A stretch of DNA of 64,000 bases from Enterobacter ludwigii (GCA_023023105.1 CP083824.1:2852001-2916000), one strand, 5' to 3'. Shown: positions 31,046 through 41,450, counted from the first letter of the stretch. Notes: a model not told the origin generated them from the sequence alone. Numbers and translations: made by a program.

Positions 31046-31843
31046 ATGATAAAGTGGCCCTGGAAAACGAATGAGGCTGGCCGGGATGTGGCGCTGCCAT
31101 GGGATGACGCGCTGACGATCCCTGTTCTGGCTAATCTAAACCCGGATGAACAATCGAAACTGGTTCAGCTAGCGGATCGTTTTTTGCAGCAAAAACGCCT
31201 GGTCCCGCTGCAGGGATTCGAACTAGACCCGCTGAAAAACGCGCGTATCGCCCTGTTGTTTTGCCTGCCGGTTCTTGAACTGGGTATCGAGTGGCTGGAC
31301 GGTTTCCACGAAGTGCTTATCTATCCCGCGCCGTTTGTTGTCGATGACGAATGGCAGGACGATATCGGGCTGGTGCACAACCAGCGCGTGGTACAGTCCG
31401 GACAAAGCTGGCAGCAAGGACCGATTATCCTCAACTGGCTCGATATTCAGGACTCGTTCGATGCGTCAGGTTTTAATCTGATTATTCACGAGGTGGCGCA
31501 TAAGCTCGATACCCGCAATGGCGATCGCGCCAGCGGCGTGCCATTGATTCCGCTTCGTGAGGTTGCGGGATGGGAGCACGACCTGCATGCCGCGATGGAT
31601 AATATCCAGGATGAAATAGACCTGGTGGGGGAAAGCGCAGCCAGCATTGACGCCTATGCGGCGACCGATCCCGCAGAGTGCTTTGCGGTACTCTCTGAAT
31701 ACTTCTTCAGCGCACCAGAACTCTTCGCCCCCCGATTCCCGGCACTGTGGCAGCGATTCTGCCAGTTTTACCAGCAAGATCCCCTGCAGCGTTTACGGCA
31801 GAATGAGGATGCTGGCGGCCATTCTCCCCGCCAGGTCCATTAA
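31046..31843 (+). CDS. mtfA: Mlc titration factor A, zinc peptidase
   Basis: A 265-residue cytoplasmic metallopeptidase that binds the glucose repressor Mlc and so affects ptsG expression in E. coli. The zinc motif HEVAHKLD (HExxH) lies near residue 150, and the downstream third-ligand region [15 protein letters not shown] contains the conserved Glu. In E. coli mtfA is the gene next to asnT; here the aerobactin locus separates mtfA from the tRNA. It overlaps the convergent shiF by 4 bp. Confidence 0.95.
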   Translation: MIKWPWKTNEAGRDVALPWDDALTIPVLANLNPDEQSKLVQLADRFLQQKRLVPLQGFELDPLKNARIALLFCLPVLELGIEWLDGFHEVLIYPAPFVVDDEWQDDIGLVHNQRVVQSGQSWQQGPIILNWLDIQDSFDASGFNLIIHEVAHKLDTRNGDRASGVPLIPLREVAGWEHDLHAAMDNIQDEIDLVGESAASIDAYAATDPAECFAVLSEYFFSAPELFAPRFPALWQRFCQFYQQDPLQRLRQNEDAGGHSPRQVH

Positions 31844-33051
31844 TTTTTTTCAGCAAGGGGACGCTCAGTTGATCGCACCCCTATGCTGAGCACTAAAAAC
31901 ATCAATGCCATGCCTAATGCAGCCATCGTTAAAAACTGTTCACCGTAAAAACGTGTCACTACAGGTACCAGCAGCGCGCTAACACCGTAGCCTAATGTGT
32001 GGCTGGTGGCGATCGCTCCCGCCCCTTTGCCCGTGGTTAGCCGATCGTTAAGCAGTAGCTGATATCCCGGTGTTGCCATGGCTGCCCCGAGCGACGTAAT
32101 GACAATCCCCACGTAGAAAAGAGCCAGACCCGCCACAGACATCAACCCAAGCCCCACTACCATCAATACCGCGGCCATGCAGAGCAGTGTCACCGGGCTG
32201 AAATATTGCGGGCGGACCACCAGAAACTGCGCCGCGAGCGTGGCCAGCGCGGCCAGGCTCAGCAGGAGAGCAACATGATGGCTGATGTCCCGGGCGTTAC
32301 CCTCCAGCAGCGGGCTAAGATGCGGTGACAGGCCAAGCTGCATTAAACTCACCAGGGCCGCCAGCAGCAGCGCCAATAACAGGAACGGCAGCATTGAAGC
32401 CCGCAAACGTGTCGACTGATGCGCCACTGGCGGTAACGGTGGGTCCGCCACTTCGCGAAGCACTAGCAGCAAAGCGATGAAAGGCGCAATCGCCATCAGC
32501 CAGAGCGGTGCTACCGGATTGACGCTGAGCATCAGCGCCGCCAGCGGTGGCCCAAGCAAACGACCACAACTCAGGCCGGAGCTAATTGTCGCCAGTGCGG
32601 TCATTCTTTTTTCCAGCCCCGCGCGCTGGATAGCCCACGTCTGAGCAGCAGGCACCAGACCTGAGACCGTCAGACCATAGAGCGTGCGCGAGAGAACCAA
32701 CCCCGTCAGGCCCCAGACCTTATCCAGCATCCCGGCCGCCATCGCCCAGACCACCAGCGACATCACCCCGAAACTGACCAGATAGCCACTCAGCGAGGCC
32801 AGCATCACGACCTTACAGCCATGTCGCTCGCTCTGGCGTCCCCACCAGGGCGATGCGGGTAAAAAGAGCATGGATCCGAACATCAACAGCCCGGCCCAGA
32901 CCGAAAGCGAAAGCCCTGTCTGGGTGACCAATTGCGGAAGCATGACCAGCAAACCGTTTTGCCCAATCCCTAATAAACCTGCACATAACGCCAGGGGCCA
33001 GTTGGCTTTTGGGGTGACGTTTTCCGTCAACGTTTCAGAGTCAGTGCGCAT
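31840..33051 (-). CDS. shiF: aerobactin-locus MFS transporter ShiF
   Basis: A 403-residue MFS protein with about 12 membrane segments. The loop [18 protein letters not shown] is the MFS motif A region. The gene is divergent from iucA across a 138-bp control region with a Fur box, as in known aerobactin loci, where ShiF has been proposed as aerobactin exporter. Function is by context. Confidence 0.88.
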   Translation of the reverse strand: MRTDSETLTENVTPKANWPLALCAGLLGIGQNGLLVMLPQLVTQTGLSLSVWAGLLMFGSMLFLPASPWWGRQSERHGCKVVMLASLSGYLVSFGVMSLVVWAMAAGMLDKVWGLTGLVLSRTLYGLTVSGLVPAAQTWAIQRAGLEKRMTALATISSGLSCGRLLGPPLAALMLSVNPVAPLWLMAIAPFIALLLVLREVADPPLPPVAHQSTRLRASMLPFLLLALLLAALVSLMQLGLSPHLSPLLEGNARDISHHVALLLSLAALATLAAQFLVVRPQYFSPVTLLCMAAVLMVVGLGLMSVAGLALFYVGIVITSLGAAMATPGYQLLLNDRLTTGKGAGAIATSHTLGYGVSALLVPVVTRFYGEQFLTMAALGMALMFLVLSIGVRSTERPLAEKN

Positions 33052-33148
33052 GAGAATGTGAACATAGTGTCAATAAATGTGTGGAAATCATGAAGTTTAT
33101 GAAAACAAATATTGCAAAAATGGTTGCGACTGTAAACAGAATGAATAT

Positions 33149-33167
33149 CATAACGAGAATTATTATC
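33149..33167. promoter_or_regulatory. Fur box of the aerobactin operon
   Basis: CATAACGAGAATTATTATC matches the 19-bp Fur consensus GATAATGATAATCATTATC at 15 positions. It lies 22 bp before iucA and about 100 bp before shiF, so Fe2+-Fur would repress both. Confidence 0.85.
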
Positions 33168-33189
33168 AATCATGGAATGAGGTTCATCT

Positions 33190-34932
33190 ATGCGTACTCT
33201 GCCCCGCTCCGCCGGTACAGACGTTGCGGCCCAGTGTTTTTTAAACGCCCTGTTGCGTGAAACGAAGGACTGGCACTATCACTCCGCAACCTCTGCGGAT
33301 GAGTTATCGCACATACATATTCCGCTTTCTCCAGCCCAGGCTCTTCGGGTTCCGGTACGGTATTTTTCCCCGACCCAGCATCATCAGTACTGTTTCCCGG
33401 CAACGCTTATCCAAAGTGACAATGACAGTAGTGACGCCGTCACATTCCACCAACTGATTGATTTAATTCTTGAAAAACCGTCAATAAAAGGTTCACTGGA
33501 TGCCGATACGCTGGCGCGTTTTAAGCAACGCGCCCTTGAAAGCCATGCGCACACCTGGCAGGCGATTGATTTGCGCCACAGCTGGCCAACCCTGCGCGAT
33601 AAGCCACTAAACTTTGCCGAAGCGGAACAGGCGCTGCTGGTCGGCCATGCATTCCACCCTGCGCCAAAGTCGCACGAGCCGTTTAACGAAACCGAGGCGC
33701 GTCGCTATTTACCCGATTTCGCTTCTCGCTTCCCGCTGCGCTGGTTCGCCGTTGAGAACACGCTTATTGCCGGTGACAGCCTGAATGTTTCCCTGCGCGA
33801 ACGTTTACTGCGCTTTGCAGCCCAGAGCGCCCCTGAACTTCTCGGCCACTTCACCGACACCCGCTGGCTGCTGCCTATGCATCCGTGGCAGGCGGAGTAC
33901 CTGCTCGGCCAGGAGTGGTGCCAGCGGCTGGTGACCAACGGTTCACTGCAGGACCTGGGTGAAGCGGGCGCACAGTGGCTGCCAACCAGCTCTTCACGCT
34001 CGCTGTACAGCGAAACCAACAGCGACATGATTAAGTTTTCCCTCAGCGTGCGCCTGACCAACTCCGTGCGCACGCTGTCGGTGAAAGAAGTTAAGCGCGG
34101 GATGCGTCTGGCTCGTCTGGCTAAAACCGAACGCTGGCAAGATCTACAGGCGCGCTACCCGACCATGCGCGTGATGCAGGAAGATGGCTGGGCGGGGCTG
34201 CGCGACGAAAACGGCGTGATTCAGGAAGAGAGCCTGATGGCCCTGCGCGTCAATCTGCTGTTTGATACTCCGGATACGCAAACCAATGTGCTGGTGAGCC
34301 TGACGCAGGCCGCCCCAGACGGCGGCGACAGCCTGCTTGCCGCTGCGGTGCGTCGTCTGAGTGAGCGCCTGGATTTACCGCTCGCCCGGGCCGCGCGCTG
34401 CTGGCTGGACGCCTATTGCGACCGCGTATTACTTCCGCTGTTCAGTGCCGAAGCCGATTACGGTCTGGTCCTGTTGGCACACCAGCAAAACATTCTCGTT
34501 GAGATGCAGCAGGATTTCCCCGTCGGGCTTATCTACCGCGACTGCCAGGGCAGCGCCTGGACCGAAGGAGCCGACGCATGGCTGAAAGAGGCGGGCGAAA
34601 CTGATGTGGAAAACCGCTTCGGTGAGAGCCAGCTGCTGCGCTACTTCCCTTACTACCTGTTGTTGAACTCTACCCTTGCCGTCACCGCAGCCCTCGCCGC
34701 CGCTGGTTTCGACAGCGAAGAAAACCTGATGACACGCGTGCGTGACGCGCTGGCCGACCTGCGCGCTACGGCGAAGCAGACCCGCTGTCTCGACTACGTG
34801 CTCGACAGCCCGACCTGGAACTGCAAAGGCAACTTTTTCTGCTATTTGCACGATCGCAACGAAAACACGATTGCAGACCCGGCAGTGATCTATTTCGACT
34901 TTAGCAACCCGTTTTACAAGGAGAAGGTGTGA
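33190..34932 (+). CDS. iucA: aerobactin synthase subunit IucA
   Basis: A 580-residue NIS (NRPS-independent siderophore) synthetase. It joins N6-acetyl-N6-hydroxylysine to one carboxylate of citrate with ATP. Family features: the HPWQAEYLLGQEW segment, SSRSLYSETNSDMIKFSLSVRLTNSVRTLS (ATP/citrate pocket), and LLLAHQQN with GLIYRDCQG (IucA/IucC family and FhuF-like C-terminus). First gene of the operon; its stop overlaps iucB. Confidence 0.96.
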   Translation: MRTLPRSAGTDVAAQCFLNALLRETKDWHYHSATSADELSHIHIPLSPAQALRVPVRYFSPTQHHQYCFPATLIQSDNDSSDAVTFHQLIDLILEKPSIKGSLDADTLARFKQRALESHAHTWQAIDLRHSWPTLRDKPLNFAEAEQALLVGHAFHPAPKSHEPFNETEARRYLPDFASRFPLRWFAVENTLIAGDSLNVSLRERLLRFAAQSAPELLGHFTDTRWLLPMHPWQAEYLLGQEWCQRLVTNGSLQDLGEAGAQWLPTSSSRSLYSETNSDMIKFSLSVRLTNSVRTLSVKEVKRGMRLARLAKTERWQDLQARYPTMRVMQEDGWAGLRDENGVIQEESLMALRVNLLFDTPDTQTNVLVSLTQAAPDGGDSLLAAAVRRLSERLDLPLARAARCWLDAYCDRVLLPLFSAEADYGLVLLAHQQNILVEMQQDFPVGLIYRDCQGSAWTEGADAWLKEAGETDVENRFGESQLLRYFPYYLLLNSTLAVTAALAAAGFDSEENLMTRVRDALADLRATAKQTRCLDYVLDSPTWNCKGNFFCYLHDRNENTIADPAVIYFDFSNPFYKEKV

Positions 34933-35879
34933 TGGCTAACGCGAACATCGTTCATTCCGGCTACGGCTTTCGTTGCACCGCAACTGACACGCCCCTGCCG
35001 CTGACGTTGGGTCTCGACGGTAGCGCGGTGCTGGAGCGCCTGCGCGATATCCCGGACGGCTGGCTGGCTGAAGCGCTGGATCAGCTGTTTGTCGCCGCGC
35101 CTGCCCTCAGCGGGATCACCCTCCCCTGGGCTACCTGGAAGGATGAACCGCAGGCACAGGCACTGTTTAACCACGCGTGTGGCGATTATCTGGCGCGCGA
35201 AACTTTCTGGCAGCTGCCGCTGTGGCTGAAAGGTGAACGCCCCCTGGCCAGCGGCGGTATGCAGTTTGATGAGAGCCGTCAGCTGTACTTCCCGCTGCGT
35301 CCTCACCGCCCGCAGGGCGAGGTATACCGCCGTTATGACCCACAAATCAAGCGCACCCTCAGCTTCCGCGTGGCCGACGTGGCGCTGGACGGCGAACGCT
35401 TCACCCACTGGATGAATAACCCGCGCGTCAATGCCTTCTGGGAGATGGCCGGACCGCAGGCCGAGCAGGAAAACTACCTGCGTCGTCAGCTCGACTCGAC
35501 CTATTGCTACCCGGTTATCGGCTGTTTCGACGACCAGCCGTTCGGCTATTTTGAACTCTACTGGGCTCCAGAAGACCGTATTGGTCGCCACTACCGCTGG
35601 CAGCCATTTGACCGTGGGCTGCACATGCTGGTGGGCGAAGAGAACTGGCGTGGTGCGCAATACATCCGTAGCTGGCTGCGCGGCCTTAGCCACTATCTGT
35701 ATCTCGATGAACCGCGCACCACGCGCATTGTCGCCGAGCCGCGCTTCGACAACCAGCGCCTGTTCCGCCATCTGGCGTCTGCCGGTTTTGATACCGTGAA
35801 AGAGTTCGACTTCCCGCATAAACGTTCGCGCCTCATCATGAGCCAGCGTCATCGCTTCTTCAGCGAGGTGGGACTGTGA
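34932..35879 (+). CDS. iucB: N6-hydroxylysine O-acetyltransferase IucB
   Basis: A 315-residue GNAT-fold acetyltransferase that acetylates N6-hydroxylysine for aerobactin. The C-terminal half carries the conserved block YCYPVIGCFDDQPFGYFELYW and GLHMLVGEENWRGAQYIRSW. ATG at 34932 gives the usual 315-residue length; a GTG one codon earlier (34929) is an alternative. Translationally coupled to iucA and iucC. Confidence 0.96.
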   Translation: MANANIVHSGYGFRCTATDTPLPLTLGLDGSAVLERLRDIPDGWLAEALDQLFVAAPALSGITLPWATWKDEPQAQALFNHACGDYLARETFWQLPLWLKGERPLASGGMQFDESRQLYFPLRPHRPQGEVYRRYDPQIKRTLSFRVADVALDGERFTHWMNNPRVNAFWEMAGPQAEQENYLRRQLDSTYCYPVIGCFDDQPFGYFELYWAPEDRIGRHYRWQPFDRGLHMLVGEENWRGAQYIRSWLRGLSHYLYLDEPRTTRIVAEPRFDNQRLFRHLASAGFDTVKEFDFPHKRSRLIMSQRHRFFSEVGL

Positions 35880-37618
35880 ACGCACTGTGGCAAAAAGTGA
35901 ACCACGAGATGGTGGCGAAGATCCTCGCCGAGCTGGAATACGAACGCACCCTGCGCGCTCATTCTCTGGCCGCCGACAGGTGGCAAATCACCATGGGGGC
36001 GGAGAGCTGGCAGTTTCATGCCACGCGCGGGATCTGGGGCTGGCTGCATATCGATCCAAATAGCCTGACCACCGCCAGCGGTGCCGCCGTGGAAGCGGAA
36101 AGCGCGCTGCTACAGCTGGCGACGGTGCTGGAGATGAGCGATGCGCAAACGGCGGAGCATCTGGAAGATCTCTACGCGACGTTGCGGGGCGATATTCAGC
36201 TTTTACAGGCGCGTGAAACGCTGGATGCCGACGCGCTCATTCATCTCGACCCGGATGAATTGCAGTGCCTGATGAGCGGTCATCCTAAGTTTATTTTTAA
36301 CAAAGGACGCCGCGGATGGGGTCTGGATGCACTGCGCCAGTACGCCCCGGAATACCGCGGGCGTTTTCGCCTGCACTGGGTTGCCGTTCAACGTGAGCAT
36401 CTGGTCTGGAGCAGCGACGCCGATTGCGATATCAACACCCTGCTGGCCAGCACCATGGACAATGCCGAGCGCGCGCGGTTTGACGCGCGCTGGCAGAAGC
36501 TGGGTCTGGACGACAACTGGCTACCTGTGCCACTGCATCCGTGGCAGTGGCAGCAAAAAATTGCCATTCATTTCCTGGCGCAGCTCGCGCGTGGTGAGAT
36601 GGTGGAACTGGGGGAATTTGGCGATGAGTATCTGGCGCAACAATCTCTGCGCACGCTGACCAACGCCAGCCGTCGCGCGCGGTATGACATCAAGCTGCCG
36701 CTGACCATCTACAACACCTCCTGCTATCGCGGCATTCCGGGCAAGTACATTGCCGCCGGGCCGCTGGCTTCGCGCTGGCTGCAGCAGCAGTTCGCCACCG
36801 ACGCCACGCTTACCCGCTCAGGCGCGCAGGTGCTTGGCGAACCCGCAGCCGGGTATCTGTCGCATCCGGGTTATGCCGCCTTGCCGAAAGCGCCCTATCG
36901 CTATCAGGAAATGCTGGGCGTGATCTGGCGCGAAAATCCGTCGTGTTATCTGCAGGACGGTGAACAGGCGGTGCTGATGGCGGCGCTGATGGAAACCGAC
37001 AACGCAGGGCGCCCGCTGATCGACGCGTGGATTAAACGCTCGGGCTTAAGCGCCGAAGCGTGGCTGGAAAAACTGTTTGAGGCAACGGTGATCCCGTTTT
37101 ATCACCTGCTCTGCCGCTACGGCGTGGCGCTGATCGCCCACGGCCAGAACGTGACGCTGGTGATGAAAGACTCTATTCCGCAGCGCATCCTGCTGAAAGA
37201 TTTCCAGGGCGACATGCGTCTGGTGGATGAAGACTTCCCGCAGGCGGAAAGCCTGCCGGAACAGGTGAAAGCCGTGACGGCACGCCTGAGCGCGGATTAC
37301 ATCATCCATGACCTTCAAACCGGCAACTTTGTCACGGTGCTGCGCTTTATCTCGCGTCTCACCCAGCAAAGCGGCATCAGCGAAACGCGTTTCTATCAGA
37401 TCCTGGCCGGAGAGCTGCGCCAGTATATGGCGGCTCACCCGGATCTTGCTGAGCGGTTCGCGAAATTCGACCTGTTCAAACCGCAAATTATTCGCGTGAT
37501 CCTCAACCCGGTCAAACTGACCTTCTCCGAACACGACGGCGGCAGCCGCATGCTGCCGAACTATGTCACCGACCTTGATAACCCTCTTTTTCTGGCCTCC
37601 CGGGAGTCAGCACAATGA
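35876..37618 (+). CDS. iucC: aerobactin synthase IucC
   Basis: A 580-residue NIS synthetase that adds the second hydroxamate to the citryl intermediate, finishing aerobactin. Motifs: HPKFIFNKGRRGWG, HPWQWQQKIAIHF, TNASRRARYDIKLPLTIYNTSCYRG, and ALIAHGQNVTLVMKDSIPQRI. The start is a GTG overlapping the iucB stop (GTGA). Related to IucA but clearly distinct in sequence. Confidence 0.96.
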   Translation: MNALWQKVNHEMVAKILAELEYERTLRAHSLAADRWQITMGAESWQFHATRGIWGWLHIDPNSLTTASGAAVEAESALLQLATVLEMSDAQTAEHLEDLYATLRGDIQLLQARETLDADALIHLDPDELQCLMSGHPKFIFNKGRRGWGLDALRQYAPEYRGRFRLHWVAVQREHLVWSSDADCDINTLLASTMDNAERARFDARWQKLGLDDNWLPVPLHPWQWQQKIAIHFLAQLARGEMVELGEFGDEYLAQQSLRTLTNASRRARYDIKLPLTIYNTSCYRGIPGKYIAAGPLASRWLQQQFATDATLTRSGAQVLGEPAAGYLSHPGYAALPKAPYRYQEMLGVIWRENPSCYLQDGEQAVLMAALMETDNAGRPLIDAWIKRSGLSAEAWLEKLFEATVIPFYHLLCRYGVALIAHGQNVTLVMKDSIPQRILLKDFQGDMRLVDEDFPQAESLPEQVKAVTARLSADYIIHDLQTGNFVTVLRFISRLTQQSGISETRFYQILAGELRQYMAAHPDLAERFAKFDLFKPQIIRVILNPVKLTFSEHDGGSRMLPNYVTDLDNPLFLASRESAQ

Positions 37619-38940
37619 AAACCTATGATTTCATCGGCATTGGTATTGGCCCGTTTAACCTCAGCATCGCCGCGCTGGCGGAAGGGCTGGACGGTTTTAG
37701 CTCGCTGTTCCTTGAGCGCAAGCCGCATTTTTCCTGGCACCCTGGCATGATGGTGCCGGACTGCCATATGCAAACCAGCTTCCTCAAGGATCTGGTCAGT
37801 GCCGTCGAGCCTACCAACCGACATAGTTTTCTCAACTACCTGGTACAGCGTAAAAAGTTCTACCGCTTTCTGACCACCGAGCAGCGCACCGTTTCTCGTG
37901 AGGAATTTGCCGATTACCTGTGCTGGGCGGCGGAAAACCTCACCAACCTGTCATTCAGCCAGCAGGTACAGCAGGTGAGTTTTGATGAGAAAAACGGCCT
38001 GTTTGAGGTGGTCACTCAGCGTGACCGCTTCCTGGCACGCCATGTCTGCGTGGGGATTGGCAAACAGATCAATCTTCCTGACTGCGTCACAACTCAGGAC
38101 GATACCTGCTTCCACGCCAGCGAGATGATGCTGCGCACGCCGGATCTCGCGGGCAAGCGCGTCACTGTTGTCGGTGGCGGCCAGAGCGGTGCCGACCTGT
38201 TTTTGAATATTTTCCGTGGCGAGTGGGGCCAACCGTTGAGCCTGAACTGGGTATCGCGACGTAATAACTACAACGCCCTGGATGAAGCCGCTTTTGCCAA
38301 CGAGTACTTCACGCCGGAGTACGTGGACAGCTTCTCCACGCTCGGTGAAGAGGCGCGTCGCCAGATGCTGCACGAGCAGAAGATGACCTCCGACGGTATC
38401 ACCACCGAGTCTCTGCTGGCGATTTATCGCGCCATGTACCACCGCTTCGAAGTGCTGCGTGAAAAACCCTGGGCGCACCTTTTGCCGTCCCGCTCGGTGA
38501 CCGAGCTTACGAGGCTGCAAAGCGGGCAGCGCCTGGCAATACAGCATCATCTCGACGGCGGACGCGAACAGCTGGAGACCGATGTGGTGATCTTCGCCAC
38601 CGGTTACCGCAGCGTACAGCCTGCTTTTCTCGCCCCACTGTCTCACCGCCTCCATCTGGATACGGACGAAGCCTTCTGCATTAACAACGATTTCACCCTC
38701 GAATGGGACGGCCCGCAGAGCAACCGCCTGTTTGCCGTGAATGCCGGGATGCACCGTCTCGGTATTGCTGAACCCCAGCTCAGCCTGATGGCCTGGCGTG
38801 CCGCACGAATTTTGAATCGCGCACATGCTGACGAGCCGTTTGAGTTGGCTACCTCCCCTAGCGTGATCCACTGGCGTACCACCACCAGCCCGGAAAGCAG
38901 CCAGGTTTTTAAATCGTTATCAAAAACGACTGAGTACTGA
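37615..38940 (+). CDS. iucD: L-lysine N6-monooxygenase IucD
   Basis: A 441-residue FAD- and NADPH-dependent hydroxylase, first committed step of aerobactin synthesis. FAD motif FIGIGIGPFNLSIAALAEGL at residues 5-24, NADPH motif VTVVGGGQSGADLFLNI near 185, and C-terminal D-motif region FATGYR. Overlaps iucC by 4 bp. Confidence 0.96.
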   Translation: MKTYDFIGIGIGPFNLSIAALAEGLDGFSSLFLERKPHFSWHPGMMVPDCHMQTSFLKDLVSAVEPTNRHSFLNYLVQRKKFYRFLTTEQRTVSREEFADYLCWAAENLTNLSFSQQVQQVSFDEKNGLFEVVTQRDRFLARHVCVGIGKQINLPDCVTTQDDTCFHASEMMLRTPDLAGKRVTVVGGGQSGADLFLNIFRGEWGQPLSLNWVSRRNNYNALDEAAFANEYFTPEYVDSFSTLGEEARRQMLHEQKMTSDGITTESLLAIYRAMYHRFEVLREKPWAHLLPSRSVTELTRLQSGQRLAIQHHLDGGREQLETDVVIFATGYRSVQPAFLAPLSHRLHLDTDEAFCINNDFTLEWDGPQSNRLFAVNAGMHRLGIAEPQLSLMAWRAARILNRAHADEPFELATSPSVIHWRTTTSPESSQVFKSLSKTTEY

Positions 38941-38966
38941 CACACACAATCAGGATCGACATAACA

Positions 38967-41156
38967 ATGAAACGTTCTCATCTTTGGGTTTTAAATCCTT
39001 GTTTGCTTGCAATGCTTTCTACCTCTGCGTGGGCGGAAGAACAAAAGGAAGAAAATATCGTTGTCTCCGCCAGCCGTGCGCATCGCAGCGTGGCGGAGAT
39101 GGCGCAGACCACCTGGGTCATTGAGCGGGCTGAAATTGAGCAGCAGGTTCAGGGCGGAAAAGAGATTAAAGAGGTACTGGCACAGCTGATCCCGGGTATG
39201 GACGTCAGCAGCCAGGGACGCACCAACTACGGTATGAACCTGCGCGGCCGTTCGATGATGGTTATGGTCGACGGCGTACGCCTGAACTCGTCCCGCAGCG
39301 ACAGCCGACAACTGGACTCTATCGATCCGTTCAACATCGATCGTATTGAAGTGATCTCCGGCGCCACCTCGCTCTACGGCGGCGGCAGCACCGGCGGCCT
39401 GGTGAACATCGTCACCAAAAAAGGCCAGCCGGAGACCGAAGTTGAGTTCCAGACCGGAACAAAAAGTGGCTTTAACAGCCATAACGACCACGATGAAAAC
39501 GTGTCGGCAGCCGTCAGCGGGGGCAACGACAATGCTTCCGGTCGCCTGTCGGTCTCCTATCAGCGCTACGGTGGCTGGTACGACGGCAAAGGCAACGAGG
39601 TGATCATTGATAACACCCAGACCGGCTTACAGTATTCAGACCGTATTGACGTGATGGGGACAGGCACCATCAACATCGACGATCGCCAGCAATTGCAGCT
39701 GACGACGCAGTACTACAAAAGTGAGTCAGACGGTAAGCATGGGCTGTATCTCGGGAAGAACTTCTCGGCGGTAACGGGAGATGCTGACGCGTACAACAAA
39801 GGGAATCTCGACTCTGACCGCGTGCCGGGTACCGAGCGCCATCTGATCAACCTGCAGTACTCCAATACCGATTTCCTGGGCCAGGATCTGGTTGCGCAGA
39901 TTTACTATCGTGACGAGAGCCTGACCTATTATCCGTTCCCGACCCTGACCAAAGGTGTGGTGACCAGTATCGGCGCCTCTCAGCAGAAAACCGATTTTTA
40001 CGGCGGTAAGCTGACGCTGAACAGCAAGCCAGTGGATGATTTGAACCTTACCTGGGGTGTCGACGCCGACCACGAAACCTTCGATGCCAACCAGCAGTTC
40101 TTCAACCTGAGCAAAGCCGCGGCGAGTGGCGGCATGGAGCTGGACAATGCGTATAAAGTAGGTCGTTACCCGGGTTACAGCATCACCAACCTCGCCCCGT
40201 TCCTGCAGGCCAGCTACGATATTGACGCCATCACCCTGAGTGGCGGCGTGCGTTACCAGTACACCGAAAACAAAGTAGATGACTTTGTGGGTTACGCGCA
40301 GCAGCAGGCTATCGCCACTGGCAAAGCCACCTCCGCAGACGCGGTGCCGGGCGGGAAAACCGATTACAACAACTTCCTGTTTAACGCCGGGATCCTCGGT
40401 CGCCTGACCGAGCAGCAGCAGGTGTGGTTTAACTTCTCGCAGGGCTTTGAAATTCCTGACCTGGCGAAGTACTACGGTGCCGGCACCTATCAGCTCAGCA
40501 ATGGTCACTATCGCCTGCTGAATAGCGTGAACGTGAACGACTCAAAACTGGACGGTATCAAGGTTAACGCTTACGAGCTGGGCTGGCGCTACACCGGCGA
40601 TAACCTGCGCACGCAGGTCGCGGCCTACTACTCGCTCTCGGATAAAACCATCACCATTAACAAGACGGACATGACCATCAACCTGGAAGACGACAAACGT
40701 CGTATCTATGGGGTGGAAGGTCAGGTGGACTATTTCTTCACCGACAGCGACTGGAGCACGGGCGCGAACTTTAACGCCATCAAGTCTGAAACCCGTGAAA
40801 ACGGTAAATGGGAGAAGCTGACGGTTGACAGCGCCAGCCCGTCGAAAGCCAGCGCATGGGTCAACTGGGCACCGGGCGACTGGACCTTGCGAGTACAGAG
40901 CACGCAGACCTTTGACGTCTCTGACTCCGACGGCAAGAAGATCGATGGCTATAACACGGTCGACTTCCTGGGCAGCTACGCCCTGCCGGTGGGTAAAGTC
41001 AGCTTCAGCGTGGAAAATCTGCTGGACAAAGACTACACCACCGCCTGGGGCCAGCGCGCGCCGGGGCTGTATAGCCCAACCTACGGTGCACCGGGCCTTT
41101 ATACCTACAAGGGCCGTGGACGCACGTTTGGTCTGAACTACTCCGTACTGTTCTAA
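38967..41156 (+). CDS. iutA: ferric aerobactin outer-membrane receptor IutA
   Basis: A 729-residue TonB-dependent receptor. Signal peptide residues 1-23 (ends AWA), TonB box ENIVVSA at 29-35, plug domain (MNLRGRSMMVMVDGVRLN; SGATSLYGGGSTGGLVNIVTKKG), then a 22-strand barrel ending in Phe (NYSVLF). It also serves as cloacin DF13 receptor in other hosts. Lies 26 bp after iucD and ends the operon at a strong hairpin. Confidence 0.96.
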   Translation: MKRSHLWVLNPCLLAMLSTSAWAEEQKEENIVVSASRAHRSVAEMAQTTWVIERAEIEQQVQGGKEIKEVLAQLIPGMDVSSQGRTNYGMNLRGRSMMVMVDGVRLNSSRSDSRQLDSIDPFNIDRIEVISGATSLYGGGSTGGLVNIVTKKGQPETEVEFQTGTKSGFNSHNDHDENVSAAVSGGNDNASGRLSVSYQRYGGWYDGKGNEVIIDNTQTGLQYSDRIDVMGTGTINIDDRQQLQLTTQYYKSESDGKHGLYLGKNFSAVTGDADAYNKGNLDSDRVPGTERHLINLQYSNTDFLGQDLVAQIYYRDESLTYYPFPTLTKGVVTSIGASQQKTDFYGGKLTLNSKPVDDLNLTWGVDADHETFDANQQFFNLSKAAASGGMELDNAYKVGRYPGYSITNLAPFLQASYDIDAITLSGGVRYQYTENKVDDFVGYAQQQAIATGKATSADAVPGGKTDYNNFLFNAGILGRLTEQQQVWFNFSQGFEIPDLAKYYGAGTYQLSNGHYRLLNSVNVNDSKLDGIKVNAYELGWRYTGDNLRTQVAAYYSLSDKTITINKTDMTINLEDDKRRIYGVEGQVDYFFTDSDWSTGANFNAIKSETRENGKWEKLTVDSASPSKASAWVNWAPGDWTLRVQSTQTFDVSDSDGKKIDGYNTVDFLGSYALPVGKVSFSVENLLDKDYTTAWGQRAPGLYSPTYGAPGLYTYKGRGRTFGLNYSVLF

Positions 41157-41162
41157 TACCGC

Positions 41163-41187
41163 GCGCCGCCTGCGGGCGGCGCATTTT
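41163..41187 (+). terminator. terminator after iutA
   Basis: GCGCCGCC-TGCG-GGCGGCGC perfect stem followed by ATTTTG, 6 bp after the iutA stop. Confidence 0.88.
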
Positions 41188-41273
41188 GCTGTGTAATTTC
41201 GAAGCAAATTTACTATAAAATCAGCGATTTGCTGAAATTGTCGGCAAACGAACGAAAAGTGCGTTTTCACCCT

Positions 41274-41302
41274 TTGACAAGGCGTACCGAGGTCGCTACT
41301 AT
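41274..41302 (+). promoter_or_regulatory. promoter of first tRNA-Asn
   Basis: TTGACA (41274-41279), 17-bp spacer, TACTAT (41297-41302), with a GC-rich stretch right after the -10 (discriminator typical of stringently controlled tRNA genes). The tRNA begins 18 bp downstream. Confidence 0.8.
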
Positions 41303-41320
41303 GCGCCTCGTTCACACGAT

Positions 41321-41396
41321 TCCTCTGTAGTTCAGTCGGTAGAACGGCGGACTGTTAATCCGTATGTCACTGGTTCGAGTCCAGTCAGAGGAGCCA
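41321..41396 (+). tRNA. asnT: tRNA-Asn (GTT)
   Basis: A 76-nt cloverleaf with encoded CCA. Acceptor stem TCCTCTG / CAGAGGA, anticodon loop CTGTTAA with GTT at 41354-41356, T loop GGTTCGAGTCC. The position after mtfA corresponds to E. coli asnT; the copy name is inferred. Confidence 0.97.
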
Positions 41397-41403
41397 AATT
41401 TGA

Positions 41404-41431
41404 AAAGCCTGCTTTTAAAGCAGGCTTTTTG
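41404..41431 (+). terminator. terminator of first tRNA-Asn
   Basis: AAGCCTGC / GCAGGCTT stem with TTTTAAA loop, followed by TTTG, directly after the tRNA. Confidence 0.9.
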
Positions 41432-41450
41432 CTTTTCTACGTCTCTGATG

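Larger units (their letters stand above)
41310..41438 (+). repeat. 129-bp direct repeat, left copy
   Basis: Identical base for base to 58831-58959: the tRNA-Asn gene, 11 bp before it and its terminator. The two copies are in the same orientation, 17.5 kb apart. Confidence 0.95.

Noticed and set aside
34914..35885. Long minus-strand frames opposite iucB and other siderophore genes
   Set aside because: They are antisense shadows in GC-rich codons, with no ribosome site or recognisable domains.
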